6,020 bases of DNA from Treponema sp. (GCA_021442965.1 JABUUX010000067.1:1-6020); one strand, 5' to 3'; positions 1-5,931 are shown, counted from the first letter of the stretch. The notes: generated by a model from the letters alone, not told the origin. Translations and numbers: made by a program.

Positions 1-78
1 ATCATCGACGGCCGCGTACCTCATTCGCTTCTTATCGAGATGTTCTCTGACCGCGGTATTGGTACTATGATTTACTAA
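1..78 (+). CDS. argB: Acetylglutamate kinase, C-terminal end (partial)
   Basis: This is the last 25 codons plus TAA of a gene that begins before the window. The peptide starts IIDGRVPHSLLIEMF and ends in GIGTMIY. This matches the highly conserved C-terminus of acetylglutamate kinase (ArgB, amino acid kinase family), the cytoplasmic enzyme that phosphorylates N-acetylglutamate in arginine biosynthesis. The DGR-P-H-S-LL-E-F-D-GIGTM pattern is seen directly; the function is known for the family. The fragment is about 46% GC with many C-ending codons (ATC, GAC, GGC, CGC), visibly richer than the AT-rich genes after it, which may reflect codon choice in a better expressed housekeeping gene. A strong hairpin terminator lies 36 nt after the stop. 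Identification rests on only 25 residues, but they are diagnostic. Confidence 0.9.
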   Translation: MIDGRVPHSLLIEMFSDRGIGTMIY

Positions 79-85
79 ATGTTTT

Positions 86-490
86 TTAAGATACTTTCTT
101 ATCTTGCATATTATAAGCAGACCGGTTTTCATAAAAATGAAGGTCTGCTTTTTTATTTTCCAAATATAAATTTAATGTTGTGATAATTTCCCGGTTTTCT
201 GTCCAAAGATTTAAAAATTCATTTTCGTCAATGAAAAGGGTTTCATTCAGAAGTTCCAGCCAGAATTCTGTTTCTTCCGCTGATTTTTTTGCAGAAGAGA
301 TTTTCTTACAAAAACTTTTTAGTGAATTGGCTTTGAATGCTTGTGCAGTTTTAGCTCCAGTTGCAGTTCCTGATTTTAAAATATTTTTGGAAAGAAAAAA
401 TTCTTCCCTCTCTATTAGTAGGTATTTGTAAAGTGTTACAATTTTTGAGGCATAGCTTTTTGTTTTTGCTTGTAATATTTTATCGTTCAT
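86..490 (-). CDS. S23 / 23S rRNA intervening-sequence-type four helix bundle protein
   Basis: This 134-residue all-helical protein belongs to the S23 (23S rRNA-IVP, four helix bundle) family. The two family hallmarks are visible: LKSGTATGAKTAQA at about residues 38-51 (family pattern like SGTs.GAn..EA) and KSAEETEFWLELL at about 69-81 (family pattern KEA.ETeyWL.LL). Members were first noted in intervening sequences of spirochaete 23S rRNA genes but are widespread as single genes; the cellular role is unclear. The chosen start is the ATG at 488-490, because AGAGGA sits 6 nt upstream of it. An in-frame ATG at 521-523 would add 11 residues (MMYTQNNRGIY) with no such site. The C-terminal tail after about residue 112 (ADLHFYENRSAYNMQDKKVS) is encoded by DNA that also forms the argB terminator. 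The gene stands alone and converges on argB, with 7 nt between stop codons. Confidence 0.85.
   Translation of the reverse strand: MNDKILQAKTKSYASKIVTLYKYLLIEREEFFLSKNILKSGTATGAKTAQAFKANSLKSFCKKISSAKKSAEETEFWLELLNETLFIDENEFLNLWTENREIITTLNLYLENKKADLHFYENRSAYNMQDKKVS
115..159 (+). terminator. Intrinsic terminator of argB
   Basis: A 9-bp perfect stem, AAGCAGACC (115-123) with GGTCTGCTT (142-150), is extended after a 4-nt bulge by TTCAT (128-132) pairing with ATGAA (137-141) around an AAAA loop. It runs directly into a T-rich tract (TTTTATTTT, 151-159). This is a classic rho-independent terminator for transcripts leaving argB. It lies wholly inside the 3' part of the convergent minus-strand gene, corresponding to about residues 114-126 of that protein. 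Confidence 0.85.
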
Positions 491-496
491 ATATAT

Positions 497-502
497 TCCT
501 CT
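497..502 (-). promoter_or_regulatory. Ribosome binding site deciding the S23-family start
   Basis: On the minus strand AGAGGA (502 down to 497) is followed by 6 nt and the ATG at 490-488. This good Shine-Dalgarno match is why the start at 490 is preferred over the in-frame ATG at 523. Confidence 0.7.
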
Positions 503-580
503 GTTATTTTGTGTATACATCAATATAGAGTCAATTTTTCAATATTACGCAAAATCTGTTCAAAAAAATTAAAAAATCAA

Positions 581-591
581 ACAAGTCTTGT
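581..591. promoter_or_regulatory. Possible operator: 11-nt palindrome ACAAGTCTTGT
   Basis: ACAAG-T-CTTGT is a perfect palindrome with 5-nt arms. It falls between the candidate -35 (569-574) and -10 (594-599) of the transporter operon, where a regulator could act. No regulator gene is present in the window. A palindrome this short in AT-rich DNA could be chance, hence the low confidence. Confidence 0.25.
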
Positions 592-623
592 AATATAGTG
601 CTGATTTTATTAAATTTAAGGTT

Positions 624-2414
624 ATGTCATCTATTTCAAAAATAACAAAAGGCATGGAAGGTAAATATATTGCCTATACCATTCTTTCTCCAGTTTCAAT
701 GATTGGAGAAGTTGTCATGGAATCAGTTATTCCTCTCATAATGGCAAAGATTATTGATAAAGGAATCATGGAAAGTCAGTTTTCAGTTGTACTTTCCTAC
801 GGACTTTTAATGGTCGGTCTTTCTGTTCTGTCGCTGTTATGTGGTTGCTGCGGTTCCATTTTTTCTGCACGTGCTTCTCAAGGTTTTTCGCATAATTTGA
901 GAAGACGTCTTTTTGGAAAGGTTCAGAATTTCTCATTTGCCAATATAGACAAATTCAGTTCTGCATCTCTTGTTACCCGTCTTACTACTGATGTAACAAA
1001 CACACAGAATGTTTACCGAATGATAATTCAGATGTGTTTCAGAGCTCCGTTTATGCTTATAGCAGGAACCATTATGGCTCTTAAATTGAATGCTAGGTTA
1101 AGCGTTGTTTTTGCAGTTGCTATCCCAATACTTGCAGTGGCTATTACAGTAATAGGGGCTATGGCTCATCCTCTTTTTGAAAAAATGCTCAAAAAATACG
1201 ATGCTCTTAATGCTCGTATTCAGGAAAACCTTATTGGTATCCGTGTTGTTAAAGCCTATGTTCGCGGTGATTTTGAAAATGAAAAATTTGAAAAGTCTGC
1301 TGCAGATGTAAGAAAAGCTCAGATGAAGGCAGAAAAACGAATTATATTCCTCATGCCAATTATGCAGATGGTTATTTATGTTACAATTATTATTGTAATG
1401 TGGCTTGGTGGAAGGGAAGTCGTAATTCCTGTGGAGCAAGTTCTTGAAAACGGGGAAAAGATTTTTGCTGCTAAAATGACTGTTGGTGAACTTACCAGTT
1501 TTATTACTTATGTTACACAGGTTCTTTCATCTCTAATGATGATAGGATTTATTTTTACAGGAATCGTTCTTTCTACTGCATCTGTAAAGCGTATTTGCGA
1601 AGTTCTTGATGAAGAAATTGATGTTAAAAATCCTGAAAATCCTATAACCGAAGTAAAAGACGGCAGTATAGATTTTGAAGATGTTGATTTCAGTTATTTC
1701 AAAAAGAAAGATAAACTTGTTCTTAAAAATATTAATCTGAACATAAAATCAGGGCAGGTTGTAGGTGTAATAGGTGGAACCGGAAGTTCAAAATCAACAT
1801 TTGTTTCTCTTATTCCACGCTTGTATGACACAACAGAAGGTGCTGTAAAAGTTGGTGGAATTGATGTAAAAAAATATGACCTTACAGTTTTAAGAGATTC
1901 TGTTGCTATGGTTTTGCAGAAAAATGTCCTCTTTTCAGGAACAATTCGTGAAAATTTAAAATGGGGGAATGAAAATGCTACGGATGAAGAAATTATAGCA
2001 GCCTGTAAAGCCGCAGATGCTCATTCATTTATAGAGGGTTTTCCAGAAGGTTATGATACTGTGCTGGGACAAGGAGGCGTGAATGTTTCCGGGGGACAAA
2101 AGCAGAGACTTTGTATTGCCCGTGCTCTTCTGAAAAAACCTAGAATACTTATTCTGGATGATTCTACTTCTGCTGTAGATACAGCAACTGAAGCTAGAAT
2201 CAGAGCATCCTTGAAAGAACTTGCACCCGAAACAACAAAAATTATTATTGCACAGCGCATTTCTTCGGTAAAAGATGCAGATCAGATTATTGTTCTTGAC
2301 AACGGAACTGTAAATGGAGTGGGTACTCACGAAGAACTTTTAAAGAGTAATGATATATATCGTGAAGTAAATGAAAGTCAGTCACAGGGATCCGGTGACG
2401 CCGATATAGAGTAA
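624..2414 (+). CDS. Heterodimeric ABC exporter, degenerate-site subunit (BmrC/LmrC/TM287-like)
   Basis: This 596-residue half-transporter has an N-terminal six-helix exporter domain (hydrophobic stretches near 17-43, 54-78, 137-153, 158-178, 240-262 and 289-318) followed by an ATPase domain (about 349-580). Motifs seen: Walker A GGTGSSKST (384-392, Ser where the last Gly of GxGK is usual), Q-loop Q432, signature VSGGQ (488-492), Walker B ILILDD (508-513) and D-loop SAVD (516-519). The catalytic Glu position is Asp (D513) and the switch His is Gln (IAQR, Q544). These substitutions mark the low-activity partner of heterodimeric type IV exporters; the GSSKS Walker A also occurs in this subfamily. 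The partner is the next gene, 27 nt downstream. No earlier in-frame start exists after the stop at 591. The ATG is preceded only by TAAGGTT, a weakly placed ribosome site. The substrate (drug, lipid or peptide) cannot be told from sequence. Confidence 0.93.
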   Translation: MSSISKITKGMEGKYIAYTILSPVSMIGEVVMESVIPLIMAKIIDKGIMESQFSVVLSYGLLMVGLSVLSLLCGCCGSIFSARASQGFSHNLRRRLFGKVQNFSFANIDKFSSASLVTRLTTDVTNTQNVYRMIIQMCFRAPFMLIAGTIMALKLNARLSVVFAVAIPILAVAITVIGAMAHPLFEKMLKKYDALNARIQENLIGIRVVKAYVRGDFENEKFEKSAADVRKAQMKAEKRIIFLMPIMQMVIYVTIIIVMWLGGREVVIPVEQVLENGEKIFAAKMTVGELTSFITYVTQVLSSLMMIGFIFTGIVLSTASVKRICEVLDEEIDVKNPENPITEVKDGSIDFEDVDFSYFKKKDKLVLKNINLNIKSGQVVGVIGGTGSSKSTFVSLIPRLYDTTEGAVKVGGIDVKKYDLTVLRDSVAMVLQKNVLFSGTIRENLKWGNENATDEEIIAACKAADAHSFIEGFPEGYDTVLGQGGVNVSGGQKQRLCIARALLKKPRILILDDSTSAVDTATEARIRASLKELAPETTKIIIAQRISSVKDADQIIVLDNGTVNGVGTHEELLKSNDIYREVNESQSQGSGDADIE

Positions 2415-2417
2415 TCG

Positions 2418-2436
2418 TAGGAGATATAATAGGAGA
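2418..2436 (+). promoter_or_regulatory. Tandem Shine-Dalgarno copies before the second ABC gene
   Basis: TAGGAGA occurs twice, at 2418-2424 and 2430-2436, offset by 12 nt. The second copy is correctly placed (AGGAG, then 6 nt, then ATG at 2442). The first has no start codon at a usable distance. It may act as a ribosome standby site or be a local duplication. Confidence 0.6.
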
Positions 2437-2441
2437 ATAAA

Positions 2442-4418
2442 ATGCCACCACATTCAAAAGGATTTGGAAAACCAAAAGATACCAAAAAAGTAATTGGTCG
2501 TCTTTTAAAATATATGGGAAAATATTGGGCACTTTGGATTGTAGTTATATTTTGTGTACTTTTAAGTTCAGGTGCCGGAGTTCTTGGTAATTATATGATT
2601 AAGCCGGCTATAAATAATTACCTTATGCCGCTTATTGACCAGTTAAAAGAAAACCCTGGTGCTGTTCCTGATTTTTCAGGTTTCTTGTTTTTTTTGGGAC
2701 AAATACTTGCAGTGTTTGTAATTGGAGCTGTTACTTCATGGCTTAATTCCAGACTTATGCTTGGAATTTCCACAAAGGTTCTTTATAACATCAGAGTCGA
2801 TTTGTTCAAACGCCTGGAAACTCTTCCAATAAAATTTTACGACAAGCATACTCACGGTGAACTCATGTCCCGCTTTACCAATGATACGGACACTCTGAGA
2901 GAAATGATGAGTATGACTGTTCCTCAACTTATGTCTTCTGTTATTACAGTTGTTTCACTTTTTGTGATGATGCTTACAATGAGTATTCCTCTTACAGGAC
3001 TTGTTGTTTTGACGCTTATTCTTACATTGTGGCTTTCTACTGTAATAGCAAAGAACAGTGCAAAACATTTCCGTGCACAGCAGGAAAATATAGGAAAGGT
3101 TAACGGATATGTTGAAGAAATGGTTGAAGGACAGAAAGTAATCAAAGTTTTTAATCATGAAGAAAAAGCAAAGGAAGAATTTGCTGTATTGAATGAAAAC
3201 TTAAGAAAAGCCGGAACAGAAGCAAATACTTATGGAGCAATTCTTGGACCGATAAATAATAATCTTTCACATATACAATACGCAATTATTGCAATTGCCG
3301 GAGCCGCTCTTACCATTTTACCTGCATTATTGAGTACATACGCAGCTAAAAAAGGGATAGACGTTCCATCTATTCCTGCCATTCTTACAATGGATTTGGG
3401 TTCTGTGGTTGCGTTCCTTCAGTGTACCAGAAGTTTCAGCCAGCCAATTGGAATGGTAAGTCAGCAGGCAAACTCTATTTTGAATGCTCTTGCCGGGGCT
3501 GAGCGTATTTTTAGTGTTATAGATGAAGCTTCGGAAATTGATGAAGGTGAATATTCTTTGGTCAATTCTTATTATGCAAAAGATTCCGACGGTCAGGATA
3601 AATTGGTTCAATCATTCGGGTTTACAGGTGAGTGGGCATGGAAAAATCCTGCTGATAATTCTCTGAAGCAGCTTAAGGGGGAAGTGATTTTCGATCACGT
3701 TACTTTTGGATATAAACCAGAAAAAACAATTCTTCACGATGTTTGTATTCATGCAAAGCCTGGAATGAAGATTGCTTTAGTTGGTTCTACGGGGTCTGGA
3801 AAAACAACAACAATTAATCTTCTTACAAGGTTCTATGATGTTGACGCAGATAAGGGTAGAATTTTGTTTGATGGAATTCCAATAAATGAAATAAGTAAAG
3901 ATGCACTTCGCCGTTCGCTTGGTATGGTTCAGCAGAATACACATCTTTTTACAGGTACGATACGTGAAAATATCCGCTATGGGAATTTGAATGCTTCTGA
4001 CCTTCAAGTATACGAGGCGGCAAAACTTGCAAATGCCGAAACTTTTATAAAAAATCTTCCTGAAGGTTATGATACTGTTATTTCTGGCGATGGCGAATCT
4101 TTAAGTCAGGGACAGAGACAGCTTCTTGCTATAGCCCGTGCAGCGGTTGCAAATCCTCCTGTCCTTGTTCTTGATGAGGCAACAAGTTCCATTGATACTC
4201 GTACAGAGAAACTGATTGAAAAAGGAATGGATTCTCTAATGGAAGGAAGAACCTCTTTTGTTATTGCTCACCGTCTTTCCACAGTTCGTAACGCAGATGA
4301 GATAATTGTTTTGGAACATGGAAATATTATTGAAAGGGGAACCCATGAACAGCTTTTGGAAAAGAAGGGCAGATATTATCATCTGTACACAGGAAATAAA
4401 ATCACAATGGATGAATAA
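2442..4418 (+). CDS. Heterodimeric ABC exporter, catalytic-site subunit (BmrD/LmrD/TM288-like)
   Basis: This 658-residue partner of the preceding subunit has membrane helices near 29-54, 80-100, 161-180, 182-203, 279-299 and 318-340, then an ATPase domain (about 413-640). Motifs are intact: Walker A GSTGSGKTT (448-456), Q-loop Q498, Walker B VLVLDE (574-579) with catalytic E579, D-loop SSID (582-585) and switch H610 (IAHR). The signature is LSQGQ (554-558), with Gln for the usual Gly. Because each ATP site pairs one subunit's Walker motifs with the other's signature, LSQGQ faces the degenerate site and VSGGQ of the first subunit completes the active one. A roughly 45-residue linker (about 368-412, containing EWAWKNP at 397-403) precedes the ATPase domain; similar linkers are typical of this larger subunit. 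A good AGGAG supports the start. ATP-driven export across the cytoplasmic membrane is expected; the substrate is unknown. Confidence 0.94.
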   Translation: MPPHSKGFGKPKDTKKVIGRLLKYMGKYWALWIVVIFCVLLSSGAGVLGNYMIKPAINNYLMPLIDQLKENPGAVPDFSGFLFFLGQILAVFVIGAVTSWLNSRLMLGISTKVLYNIRVDLFKRLETLPIKFYDKHTHGELMSRFTNDTDTLREMMSMTVPQLMSSVITVVSLFVMMLTMSIPLTGLVVLTLILTLWLSTVIAKNSAKHFRAQQENIGKVNGYVEEMVEGQKVIKVFNHEEKAKEEFAVLNENLRKAGTEANTYGAILGPINNNLSHIQYAIIAIAGAALTILPALLSTYAAKKGIDVPSIPAILTMDLGSVVAFLQCTRSFSQPIGMVSQQANSILNALAGAERIFSVIDEASEIDEGEYSLVNSYYAKDSDGQDKLVQSFGFTGEWAWKNPADNSLKQLKGEVIFDHVTFGYKPEKTILHDVCIHAKPGMKIALVGSTGSGKTTTINLLTRFYDVDADKGRILFDGIPINEISKDALRRSLGMVQQNTHLFTGTIRENIRYGNLNASDLQVYEAAKLANAETFIKNLPEGYDTVISGDGESLSQGQRQLLAIARAAVANPPVLVLDEATSSIDTRTEKLIEKGMDSLMEGRTSFVIAHRLSTVRNADEIIVLEHGNIIERGTHEQLLEKKGRYYHLYTGNKITMDE

Positions 4419-4439
4419 AGTTTAAATGGGAGATGTGAT

Positions 4440-4469
4440 TGTGCTTTTTCGCTTCGCTGTAAGAGCACA
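4440..4469 (+). repeat. Stem-loop 1 in the ABC-patatin gap
   Basis: TGTGCTTTT (4440-4448) pairs with AAGAGCACA (4461-4469) over 9 bp including one G-U pair, leaving a 12-nt loop (TCGCTTCGCTGT). It is followed by GAAAAAAG rather than a T-tract, so it does not look like an intrinsic terminator on the plus strand. Confidence 0.6.
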
Positions 4470-4471
4470 GA

Positions 4472-4513
4472 AAAAAGTTTTTCGGTTGTTGATATAACCT
4501 GCAAAAACTTTTT
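4472..4513 (+). terminator. Stem-loop 2: perfect 11-bp inverted repeat, possible bidirectional terminator
   Basis: AAAAAGTTTTT (4472-4482) is the exact reverse complement of AAAAACTTTTT (4503-4513). Inside it GGTTGT (4484-4489) can pair with ATAACC (4494-4499), including one G-U pair, around a TGAT loop. The arms end in T-runs on both strands, as in bidirectional terminators, but the stem is nearly all A-T and the GC core is weak, so termination would probably be partial. Its end is only 2 nt from the GGGAG ribosome site of the patatin gene (4516-4520), so it could also affect translation initiation. The inverted repeat is seen directly; its function is inferred. Confidence 0.45.
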
Positions 4514-4527
4514 ATGGGAGTAAGGTT

Positions 4528-5931
4528 ATGGAAAAGGTTGAAGAAGAAAGTAAAAAAGAAACTAAAAACAAAAAGAAAGTAAAACTGTGGTTAATCATTC
4601 TGATTGTGGTGTCTGTTCTTACACTTGCTTCTTGTGCTACTGCTGTTTTTTTTGTAATGGCTCAAAAAAATAAAAAGAACATTGGCATTGTTTTTTCCGG
4701 GGGCGGAGCTAAAGGCGCTTATGAAATTGGAGTCTGGAAGGCAATGGAAGAAGCTGGTATTTCAAACAATGTAAAAGCAATTTCAGGTACAAGCGTTGGG
4801 GCGTTAAATGCTGTACTTGTTTCTACATTAAATGCAAAAGAATCTGAAAATCTATGGAATGATGATATATTCTTCAAGACTATTCTTACTCCAGATGAGC
4901 TTCTTTTGGAAAAGGCTGTTGATGGTGTAAAACATACAGTTAAAGAAATAGCAGAAAAAGGAATTAAAGCAACTCTCTTTGATCTTGCATTCAAAGGTGT
5001 TGATTACGTGGTTGATTTTATTGGCGATGAAAATACAGCAGGGTTGTGTTCCAGAGACAATCTTGAGAACCTCATATCGCAAAAGGTAGATGTTTCTGTT
5101 ATAAAAGATAAATCCTCTCCTGATATTTATATATCTTGTGTTCAAAAAAAGAATGGCGGAACGCTGCATGTTTTTTCTCTGAAAGAGCAGACTGATGAAA
5201 ATATCATTCCCATTATGATGGCTTCTTCTGCAATTCCCGGAGTTTTTCCTTCTGTAACACTGTCAGATGTAAAAGAAAATGGAGTGGTTATTGCGCCTGA
5301 TGAATATATTGATGGTGGTACTCCGGGGTTTGGTGGTAACAATACAAACATAAAGCCTTTACTGAAAGATGAAAAAATTGAAACAATATTTGTAGTATTC
5401 CTTAAAGATCGCAGTGGAATGGAAATTTCTTCTGTTCATAAAAATGCTCAAGAACAGATGCTGTTAGATTATCAGAAGGCTATTTCAGACATTGAAAATG
5501 AATATGAAACAGCACTTTTGGAATTGGGAGAAACTAAAAAGACAGACAATGAAGATCTCAGATTCTGGAATTTAAAGACAAAAACTTTGAATGAAGTAGA
5601 TTATCTTTCTGAAAAAATCAGACTTCATGATGAAATGAAAATGAAAAAAAATGCAATTCCAAATCCCAAAAAAACAGAGGAATGGTCCTTACTTGATGAG
5701 CAATATAAATATGATGTTGCTTTTGAAAGAAAGGATATTTATGACATCATTTCTGATGACGAATCTGCAGGAAAAAAAGTAATACCTGTTGTTCCTAGTG
5801 TTGATCTTGGTAATTTTGTTACAGGTACGCTAAATTTTGATAAAGAAAAATTAAAATCTTTGATTTATCTTGGTTACTCAGATACATTGGAAATTTTGAA
5901 GGCAAATGGATATATGAAAATAACAGAATAA
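4528..5931 (+). CDS. Patatin-like phospholipase, N-terminally membrane-anchored or lipoprotein
   Basis: This 467-residue serine acyl hydrolase of the patatin/RssA type has all three signatures: oxyanion glycine loop GGGAKG (58-63), nucleophile elbow GTSVG (87-91, catalytic Ser89) and the dyad DGG (D262-G264). The family motif ASSAIPGVFPSV is at 232-243. Such enzymes cleave acyl esters of membrane phospholipids. A basic N-terminus (to K19) precedes a hydrophobic segment (about 20-45) containing LASC at 33-36, which fits a lipobox. Hydrophobicity continues past Cys36, so a single transmembrane anchor is equally possible. Either way the catalytic domain probably faces the periplasm. The C-terminal part has a charged, helix-rich stretch (about 303-415) and ends in TGTLNFDKEK...LIYLGY, which resembles the end of other bacterial patatin-like proteins. 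GGGAG 7 nt before the ATG supports the start. It lies 109 nt after the exporter genes, same strand, probably same operon originally. Confidence 0.9.
   Translation: MEKVEEESKKETKNKKKVKLWLIILIVVSVLTLASCATAVFFVMAQKNKKNIGIVFSGGGAKGAYEIGVWKAMEEAGISNNVKAISGTSVGALNAVLVSTLNAKESENLWNDDIFFKTILTPDELLLEKAVDGVKHTVKEIAEKGIKATLFDLAFKGVDYVVDFIGDENTAGLCSRDNLENLISQKVDVSVIKDKSSPDIYISCVQKKNGGTLHVFSLKEQTDENIIPIMMASSAIPGVFPSVTLSDVKENGVVIAPDEYIDGGTPGFGGNNTNIKPLLKDEKIETIFVVFLKDRSGMEISSVHKNAQEQMLLDYQKAISDIENEYETALLELGETKKTDNEDLRFWNLKTKTLNEVDYLSEKIRLHDEMKMKKNAIPNPKKTEEWSLLDEQYKYDVAFERKDIYDIISDDESAGKKVIPVVPSVDLGNFVTGTLNFDKEKLKSLIYLGYSDTLEILKANGYMKITE

Larger units (their letters stand above)
491..623. promoter_or_regulatory. 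Divergent intergenic promoter region between the S23 gene and the ABC operon
   Basis: This 133-nt, very AT-rich gap must hold the promoters for both the minus-strand S23 gene and the plus-strand transporter operon. On the plus strand the best -10 match is TATAGT (594-599). The only -35-like hexamer is a weak TTAAAA (569-574), at a long 19-nt spacing and next to A-tracts. An alternative pair, TTGTAA (588-593) and TAAATT (611-616) at 17 nt, would start transcription almost at the ATG. On the minus strand TTGACT (534 down to 529) is a good -35, but a -10 at 17 nt (CAAAAT, 511 down to 506) would put the start inside the ribosome binding site. Individual assignments are therefore uncertain. Confidence 0.35.
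4426..4520 (+). mobile_element. Candidate small hairpin element flanked by 7-nt direct repeats
   Basis: ATGGGAG occurs at 4426-4432 and again at 4514-4520, bracketing 81 nt that hold two stem-loops and no convincing gene. The layout resembles an insertion with a target-site duplication. Deleting one repeat copy and the block leaves a 21-nt spacer between the ABC stop and the patatin ATG with a single well-placed GGGAG, a normal operon junction. The block has no clear terminal inverted repeats and no transposase, and the repeated heptamer resembles a Shine-Dalgarno, so coincidence is possible. Confidence 0.4.

Noticed and set aside
88..105. Hairpin AAGATA / TATCTT after argB
   Set aside because: It has only 6 weak A-T-rich pairs with no T-tract on either strand; the stronger structure at 115-159 accounts for termination.
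384..392. Gly-to-Ser change in Walker A (GSSKS) of the first ABC subunit (residue numbers) as a sign of a broken gene
   Set aside because: This variant recurs in the same exporter subfamily and the rest of the gene is full length and intact.
180..431. Open frame of 83 codons on the plus strand opposite the S23 gene
   Set aside because: It is antisense to a gene with clear family motifs, and its own product (rich in S, F and A) matches nothing I recognise and has no good ribosome site.
86..490. S23-family protein as the Avd part of a diversity-generating retroelement
   Set aside because: No reverse transcriptase, template repeat or variable repeat is present in the window.
491..523. Upstream ATG (521-523) as the S23 gene start
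   Set aside because: It lacks a Shine-Dalgarno and adds 11 residues not expected for the family; the ATG at 488-490 has AGAGGA at 6 nt.
841..856. Cys cluster (CGCC, residues 73-76) in the second membrane helix of the first ABC subunit as a metal site
   Set aside because: No matching ligands elsewhere in the protein are evident, and small residues are common at this helix position in the family.
4646..4670. T8 and A7 runs in the patatin N-terminus as a phase-variation switch
   Set aside because: Runs of eight also occur at 2688-2695 and 5644-5651 in this AT-rich DNA, and all are in frame with no sign of off-state variants.
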